A DNA stretch of 64,000 bases from Lactarius indigo (Eukaryota > Basidiomycota > Agaricomycetes > Russulales > Russulaceae): assembly GCA_025766275.1 (NCBI GenBank), contig JAFKAC010000039.1, forward strand, positions 310,001 to 374,000, in the 5' to 3' direction. Of this stretch, positions 57,801 to 64,000 are shown piece by piece (position 1 is the first letter of the stretch; the number at the start of each line of letters is the position of its first letter). The position numbers and the translations under genes are program-made. The notes beneath the pieces are model-generated. The model saw nothing but the letters and a program-made list of their open reading frames with translations. It was not told the origin of the DNA and did not search any database.

Positions 57801-59225
57801 AAAGTAGAAATATGCCACAGAGGCTCTTCCCTCATGACGCAGTGATAAGATACGCTGGATAATTGCCGAGCTAGTCAAGAGCATTAGGCCTCTGTGTAAG
57901 GAGAGATCAGATAAATAGCGAACCAGAGGATGCTCTTCCCCGAACCAGCTATGGACGAGAGCCGTCAGGGAGAAGTAAACGACAAGTTTCCAGGAGCTCA
58001 CGTTTGCCATGGATCCATAATAGGGAACCGTTCGAGTACCATTCCTGAAAGATACGGCCTTCTAAAAACCAGGTGGCTGTTGCCTCGTGAAGGTCACGTA
58101 ACCCGATGTTGTAATTTGTCGACGGGTCAGGCGGAGATAGCCACCCTTTGAGCTTATGTAGCACCTCCTCCACTATGACCACGTGTGAGCCCCTACAAAG
58201 TATCGCTATGAGGTCAAGAGGGTACGAACGATCACGAGCCTCCATTTTGTCCGCAATCTCCTTAACCATCGCTTTTGTTTCTTTCGCGTCAGCTTTGACT
58301 TCCTTCGCGTCAGCTTTTGTTTCCTTCACGTCTAACCAGAAGATTTTCAAGACGAATCATGTGCCCGGTGAAATAGTTACACACCATCCTTGAGAACATT
58401 GGCATCACTTGACACTTGTGCGATTCCAGTTAGAAGCTCCCGCTGTTCCAATTCACCGAACCTCTGTAAGGCATCCTCGAGACCGTTCATTCCCGCCACC
58501 TTCTTAAGGAATACATCTAGTCAAAACGAAAGTCGGAACTACAGTAAGCGAAGAGCAACTTACTGCAGAAGATGGACCCACCTATTCGTTTCTCCTTTAT
58601 CCCCCTGGTCGCAGTAGCGAGGATTGACAGAACTTCGGCCATGATTTTTGCGAGTTCATCCGTCACCGCAGGACTTGGTGGGACATTGGTATAGATCTTG
58701 AGGCGTTCAAAGAAGCTTTCTATTCTGCCGAAGAGTTTGACTAGCACATCGCGGTTCACCGCAGTGCTCTTTACCGCCTGCCAGAGATGAAGTTCTACCG
58801 ATGAGGTGAATAGCGCGAGAAAACTTACCACTAGGAGAATGCCAATTCCAGAAAATATGATTTTGGTAGGTGGGAATACCTAAAAGTTAACGTGAGGGAA
58901 AAGACAAGTAACGAGCCTGGCCCATGTCACCTACCGAGCCAACACTATCGCCCAAGGTAGCAGAGAGCGCGTTGAGGATATTCACGGTCGGGTTGAGCCA
59001 CTTGATGAGTCGCTCATCGCTGTTCCGAGACTGATTCAGTTCATTAGCTTTCCCTTCAAGTACGGTGAGGATAGCTTCAGCAGAATCGCAGCCTTTTATC
59101 TCAGTAGCAAGTGGGTGTGTAGTCAGGTCATTGCCAGTCATCTTCTTATACTCCTCTAGGGCCTTTTCGAATATTAATTGAAAGTTTGGAGTATTTGAGG
59201 AAGATGCCTGGAGACCGGACGACAT
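54838..59225 (-). pseudogene. Fungal NLR/STAND gene: Goodbye-NACHT-ankyrin (copy N2)
   Basis: Paralogue of N1 with the same exon plan. Goodbye exon 1 (59225-58935, 291 nt), then IIFSGIGILLV and the NVPPSPAV helices. The linker has a duplicated KADAKE unit compared with N1. The P-loop micro-exon is 57948-57924. NACHT has Walker B IYIILDALDE. A one-base deletion near 57372-57385 (by alignment with N1) shifts the frame late in NACHT, and the reading frame ends at 57303. Beyond it, an intact exon (winged-helix region, HFSVKEFLTSDR; acidic DSSDDSSDDSGDD insert; first ankyrins) runs to about 56090. A short intron (GTAGTT...TTTGTAG) joins it to the ankyrin exon ending at 54838 with VALMGLLYD. It has about ten ankyrin repeats, far fewer than N1. 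Probably inactive as a full-length protein. Confidence 0.75.
57924..57948 (-). other. 25-nt micro-exon carrying the Walker A P-loop (N2)
   Basis: Identical in sequence and borders to the N1 micro-exon, although the flanking introns have diverged. Confidence 0.75.
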
Positions 59226-60659
59226 TGTGTTAGTTACGAAGAGCTAAACAAGCGTAAGGGTAGTATGAGATGTGACGGGGAACCCGTTTCCGAACGTGTG
59301 CACGGCCTCGTGTAGGCTATGTGATGACGAATCAACGCCCTTCCAGTCAAAGATCAAAGATAGACGCGCGAGACACGACTTGACCGCGTTGCGACCCGCT
59401 TACTGCGAAAGTGATTGATTCGCCGGCACGTGGCCACGCAATGGCTACCTAGGTATCCGGCCTTGATCGAGCTTGACCAGGCTTGACCCCCCCCCCCCCC
59501 GCTGACAGTAGTGCTCGAAACAAGCCCGTCGATCCGCGATCTGCGAAGCCCGGTCATGCAGACTCTGATCTACTCGATGGCTGCCAAATCAGATCGCCAG
59601 CATTATTATTTATTTATTTATATCCATTTTATACCGGGGTCGATCATACCAACATTGGCGCGCCCGCCCTTGGTGAGAGGAATGACACACACCCCCTCGA
59701 GAGGCACGCCGGGCACTCGATGTGCCATTGCGACACGCGGTCCGCCGACCAGTGAAGCGCAAGAGAGTTATCATGAACCTAGACGAGGAGCAGAATGGCA
59801 TTTTCATAGGTGTACCAAGGCAAGTGAAAGCATTGGTCTCAATCGTTTATCACGAGGACGCCTACCCTTTCGTACCCTTTCTCCGTTTCTATCGACGATA
59901 CAGGCATATTTAGCACATCCATCGGTCCCAGGGCGTGGGTACGGGTACTACAGACCTGGGCCAACCATGCCCTTGACAAAATTGTGGTCGCCCGCCTCAT
60001 CTGCCCTTACTGCGACGAAATACATTTGTATTTGCCACTGAAATGAAAGCTCTACGTACAAATGCCATCCCCTTACACGATGAGCGATCGTCCCTCTTAT
60101 TACACCTTTTTCGTCCGCCTGTTCGGGCCTGGCCTGACACGTCAGTCACGGCCGCCAACGCCGCATCCATGTGGAGCAGTTCCGTGTCGCGCTCCAGCTC
60201 TACGTTACCTTGGCCCCAATAAGACGAGGGCCGCCACTGCCCGCCAGTACAGCGTGTTTGGTGTCCTACGACTCCTCTCCACCACCGGTAGCGGCAGACT
60301 GGAACCCGTTTTTGTTTTCCACGATTACTGTGTGGTACAGCGCGTTTGGTTTTGACACCTATCTGTTTTGCGACAGGATGGGGAAGAGGAGAAAAGACGG
60401 AGAAGGAACAGTGTTGGTCAGCTCACGGCACGACACGCGCGTTTGACGATATGATTCGAATTTTTGTAGCTTGAGAGTCTGCATCGCTGCCGCGATGCCC
60501 ACATGCCACAGCCAAATTGAAGAATGTTCCGTACCGGGTACAGTGCGGTTGAAAGTATATCCAAATCACAAGTGGAGAAGTGGCTCATACTGTATGTAAC
60601 GCATACAGTAACCGCATTTCAGGAATTTCAGGGCCAGTTCGTTGCCATAGCACACAAGC
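59226..60659. other. Spacer upstream of N2
   Basis: Homologous to 50633-52319. It contains a C-run (about 59486-59500) and short ATTT/TATT-rich patches near 59605. Frames differ between the two copies, so I see no supported gene. Confidence 0.5.
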
Positions 60660-62300
60660 CAGGCCAATGTGGCGTCCTCGACTGTCCTCTCCTCGCCTCG
60701 CTCCATCTCTCGCTGCTCTCTCATTGCCCCCATCCTCCCCCGACCTTCATTACATTTATCGTCCTCATGTGTGATGCGTGGTCCTCCTCGCCCCGCCGCC
60801 GTTTTCCCACCCTGCCTTCCTCGGCCCTTTCCCTTCCCTCGCCCTACCTTCCTTCATTTACCCAGGTGGGTGAGAAACGAGCCTATTTGGCCCTCCATGC
60901 TGTGATGGACCTTCCCCAGTCTCCTTCCTCATTCAGCGAGTATGGGGCAGTCCTCCCCGCTCTGACCAGCTTCCACGCGCTCTTCGCCGCCTAACCCTCC
61001 CTGCCATTCCCCATCCACTCATCGGCCATCCGCCCAATAGCCTGTCGCTATCTCCCTTGTCCTGACCACTGTGAGCGCTCTTCTCTCACTCGTCATTGTT
61101 TCTCACGTCACCCGCCTCCTCGCTCTTGTTCTCCGTGCCCTCCGCTCGCCATGTCAACCCCCTCCTCGCAGCCACCCGCAAGGGGAGACCCTCCCCATGG
61201 TCACCCTCGCCTTGCCTCCGCCTCCCTCCCTTGCCGCTTCTCCCCGCCGTCCATTCTCTGCGGTCCTCGCCTCCAGCCGTGTGAGAGGCGGGTGTCTCTC
61301 GCTACTGCCACCGGCTTACGCCGCCACCTGCCTCCCCCCCCTACTCGCGCTTGTCACCGCCTCCGCCTGTACCTCCACCACCCTATCCCTCCCGCCAACT
61401 CCTCCCGCGCCTCTCACGCTCTCCTTGCTGTTACATGTGAGAGATCGTTACCTCCATCTCCATATCCCTCACACTTCCAACTTGCCACCGTTGCCATCTT
61501 CCCTCCCGTCTCTCTATCTGTCTAGCGTGCCTACCCTCTCTTTGCCTCGCCGTCTCCTTCGCCCGCGCCGTCTCCTCGTGCTGCATGCGTGGTGCCCATG
61601 CTTCCCACACCCTCTTAGCCGTCATGTGAGAGGCGATCGATGTCTCCTTTTTTCATCTCACCGCATCTACTGTCTTCCCGCCCTCCCTTCTCACTGCCTC
61701 CTCCTGGATTGCCGCCCTCACTTCTCCTACCGTCTCCCCTCCTCCCAGCCATTTCGCTACTCTCGACGTCCTCCCACCGCCCCTCCCACCCCCGGCGCCT
61801 CCTTCTTTTTCCGCCTGCCCTGTCGGCGCTACACCCTCCATCCCATCATTGTTGGCGTCTGCTTACCTTGCCCACTATATCACCGACCTCCTGTCTCACT
61901 GCCTTTACAATCGCTTTCTTCTCCTTCTCCCATCGTCTCCCCGCCGCGCCCCCTGTTATCACCCTTTCCCTGTTCTTACGCTTTTACCCTCTTCCTACCA
62001 TCCCACAATCCTCGGTGTCCTGTTGCCGCACCTCCCACCCCCTCGGCGCTTTCCTCCTCTCCTCCGTCACGTTCTCTTGGCACCTGAGGAGCGCCTTTCC
62101 TCACCCTGCTTACTTTCGGCCGAACTCCGCCAGCCCTCTGCCCGTCATCTAGTTGCTCCGTCAACTGTCTCCTTACCTCATCCCACCCTCTATCGTCCTT
62201 CGTCACCATCTCCCCGTCCTGCGTGTCCACTACCTCCTTGCTGTCTCGGCCATCGTTCTCACCTACCATCCTCTTCTGCCCTCTCAGTTTGCCTCTGGGA
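60660..62300. other. Pyrimidine-rich tract (third copy)
   Basis: Similar to 52320-53900 along its length. It holds a 338-codon Ser/Pro/Leu-rich open frame (61071-62087) that is not conserved in frame in the other copy and is considered non-coding. Confidence 0.75.
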
Positions 62301-63338
62301 AGCACAACGGAAGCGAGGGCTTGAACGACAACTTAACCGTGATTTTCGAGTCCTCCTCACCTTCTGGATCTTGGTCTTGCCCTCGGTCATTGCTCGCGCT
62401 CAGCTCTGAAAAATTTGCCGTGCGTCGTGTTTTCTCTCTGCTTCCCCATTTCCGTCCCCGCTCCTTTTCGTTCGTTGTCCCGGATAGTTGAACCCACAAC
62501 AACGCTCCGCCATCGCTTGCACTCGTCCTCGCAGCACGCACCTCCATCCTGGGCAACGTGTTATCAATTCAAGTTTTGGAACATGTGATCTCTCTTGTCA
62601 CGTCGTAGTCTATAATTTGTATGGCTCTTGATAATCTTATTAACAGACTGCGCGCTGAGGAAGCAGAATTAAGAGGTAGCGCAGATCAACCACGAGACTA
62701 GCAGCGATGCGATGCGAGAAACGACCTAAGCTGACGCAATTCAGGTACCTTGAGAGAAACAGGACGAGATACCAGTCACTCTTGACTACGTCACATCCAA
62801 GTCCAATTTCAGCCAAGGGCAAGTGAAACTTGGTAAAAAAATGCAATTGACTGGAAAGCGAGTGACTCCGAGACGAATGTGCGCATCTTATTTTGGTCTG
62901 TGCCACTAGCGCTTGCCCTCACGCTGTCATGCAAATAGAGTCGGACTCGATTACAAAGACTCTTGCAAAAACTCTAACAAAAAGTTAGCGCAGACAACGG
63001 GTCGTACATCAAAGATATCAGGAAACCTGAGTAAATGCACGCAAGCCACAGGTAAGAAATAGAAATAGATGGAACGGCGATCTAAGTCGTATAGGGATTG
63101 AATGGACGAGAGCGCCCAACGCGCACCTCACCAGGTTTTTCAGATTGGCGCCGCGGACGCTTCCATTTGGGAATAGTACTAAATTCCAGATCCCGGCCCC
63201 AAAAGTCGGGTAGTCCGAGAAGACAATAAACGCTTCACTGCTCCAATCACTTTTTTTATTGCGTTCTATTATGGTCACAAAGGTTACCAGTTTGCACATG
63301 ACAATAGCAGAACAATTTGGATTGGTACTGACCCGATA
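62301..63338. other. Spacer between pyrimidine tract and N3 3' end
   Basis: Homologous to 53901-54837. It includes the segment 62560-62760 that resembles the region in front of the Goodbye gene. No gene recognised. Confidence 0.45.
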
Positions 63339-64000
63339 CTAGCAACCGTAGAGTAAACCCATCAAGGCCACGCGTTCCGCCCGCCGAGATCGCCCAATAA
63401 GGTTGTCTGACAGCCGTTTTTTCCTTGGTGTCTTCGTTTCTTCCCGAGTCTCTTCCCTTATAATCTCCCGTAAGAGCTGGAATGGAATCTTGCCCTCTTT
63501 GTTCTCTACATTTAAATCCGCACCATGCTTGAGAAGAATCCAAGCCACTTCAAGCGACACGAGGCGCGATGCGAGGTGTAACGGAGTTTCGCGGTTGTTG
63601 TCTGGCATGTTTACGTCGGCACCACGCTCGATTAATAGCCGTACAACGCCAAAAATATCTTCGTCAAAGCGATACCCGTGTTCCAACACACAGTGCAATG
63701 AGGTTCGGCCCTGGTTGTCCTCCGCGTTGACATACGCCCCATTGTCAAGGAGCACCTGTGCCACTTCGAGATTCGTCGTACGCGATGCATTATGTAACGC
63801 GGTTAAGCCATTCTTGTTTCGGGAATTCACGTCTGCCATCGCACCATACTCTTGTAACAGTTGAACAAGATTGAGACAATCGGCTTTGTTCCTTAAAAAC
63901 TTGGTGAACCCCCCTAATGAAACCTACCAATGTTCCGAGAATCAGTAACACTGTACGTTGAAGTAGTATGTGGGCTACCTTGAAGTTGACAACATAGATG
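63339..64000 (-). CDS. Ankyrin C-terminal end of a third NLR paralogue (copy N3, partial)
   Basis: The last exon of a gene whose NACHT part lies right of the window. The frame is open from about 63915 to the stop at 63339 and holds about four ankyrin units (NGLTALHNASRTTNLEVAQV, LLIERGADVNMPDN, LLKHGADLNVENKEG). The shared C-terminal tail follows (GRSRRAERVALMGLLYG). The last repeat is followed by a charged KE/RE-rich segment, also seen in N1 and N2. Near 63925-63950 a GTAGG...AG segment occupies the position of the doubtful intron of N1 and N2. Whether the gene is intact cannot be judged from this end. Confidence 0.7.

Noticed and set aside
61071..62087. 338-codon Ser/Pro/Leu-rich ORF
   Set aside because: It lies in a pyrimidine-rich tract, where stops are rare by composition. 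The homologous tract at 52.3-53.9 kb does not keep the frame.

Overview
This window is nuclear DNA from a filamentous basidiomycete, most likely an agaricomycete. That placement is inferred from three things. Host-type genes are broken by many 45-60 bp GT..AG introns. Ty3/Gypsy chromoviruses, a Tnp2 (CACTA/EnSpm-like) transposase and a Tc1/mariner transposase are all present. There is also a tandem cluster of Goodbye-NACHT-ankyrin (fungal NLR/STAND) genes. I saw no rRNA, tRNA or CRISPR.

Left part (1-13,600): the 3' end of one LTR element (X, LTR 19-527) has entered the gag end of a second chromovirus (element 1, gag-pol 526-6714, 3' LTR 6726-7068). Element 1 in turn entered a Tnp2 transposase gene (7069-8349, minus). 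A decayed multi-exon gene of unknown function (8552-11309), a minisatellite, a small nested repeat (a TA-flanked MITE carrying a retroposed A-tailed insert with a 14-bp duplication) and a long AAAAAAG microsatellite follow.

Middle part (13,609-40,833): a host-type gene (455 codons before insertion) is split by a three-level nest of Ty3/Gypsy elements. A (14749-38153, plus, TSD cgagg) holds B (17972-33668, minus, TSD cccat), which holds C (23258-30934, minus, TSD agcg). Removing each insert with one duplication restores an open frame at every level. LTR divergence falls in nesting order (A 5/478, B 4/775, C 1/457) and nearly all differences are CpG transitions. A small neighbouring gene is split by a solo LTR of the X family (38778-39287, TSD ccgtt). 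A Tc1/mariner transposase pseudogene follows.

A, B, C and X share the layout of self-primed (Tf1/sushi-type) elements: a TATA box, then about 34 nt downstream a 10-11 nt sequence. In A, B and C this is exactly complementary to a primer-binding site 2 nt past the 5' LTR. A and C also have leaders of about 660-730 nt without a single ATG, leading into a conserved gag N-terminus. They share a GGGTTTT -1 frameshift site and a conserved domain fused downstream of the chromodomain.

Right part (40,836-64,000): a tandem NLR array. A plus-strand Goodbye-domain gene ends in a series of repeated proline/serine-rich exons instead of NACHT (42476-44791). Two minus-strand Goodbye-NACHT-ankyrin genes follow (44927-50632 and 54838-59225), then the 3' end of a third (63339 onward). 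They are separated by homologous spacers containing 1-2 kb pyrimidine-rich tracts. Both long NLR copies carry lesions, but the Walker A P-loop survives in each on an identical 25-nt micro-exon. Stop codons explainable as CGA to TGA recur through the window, pointing to CpG-directed mutation as a main inactivating force.
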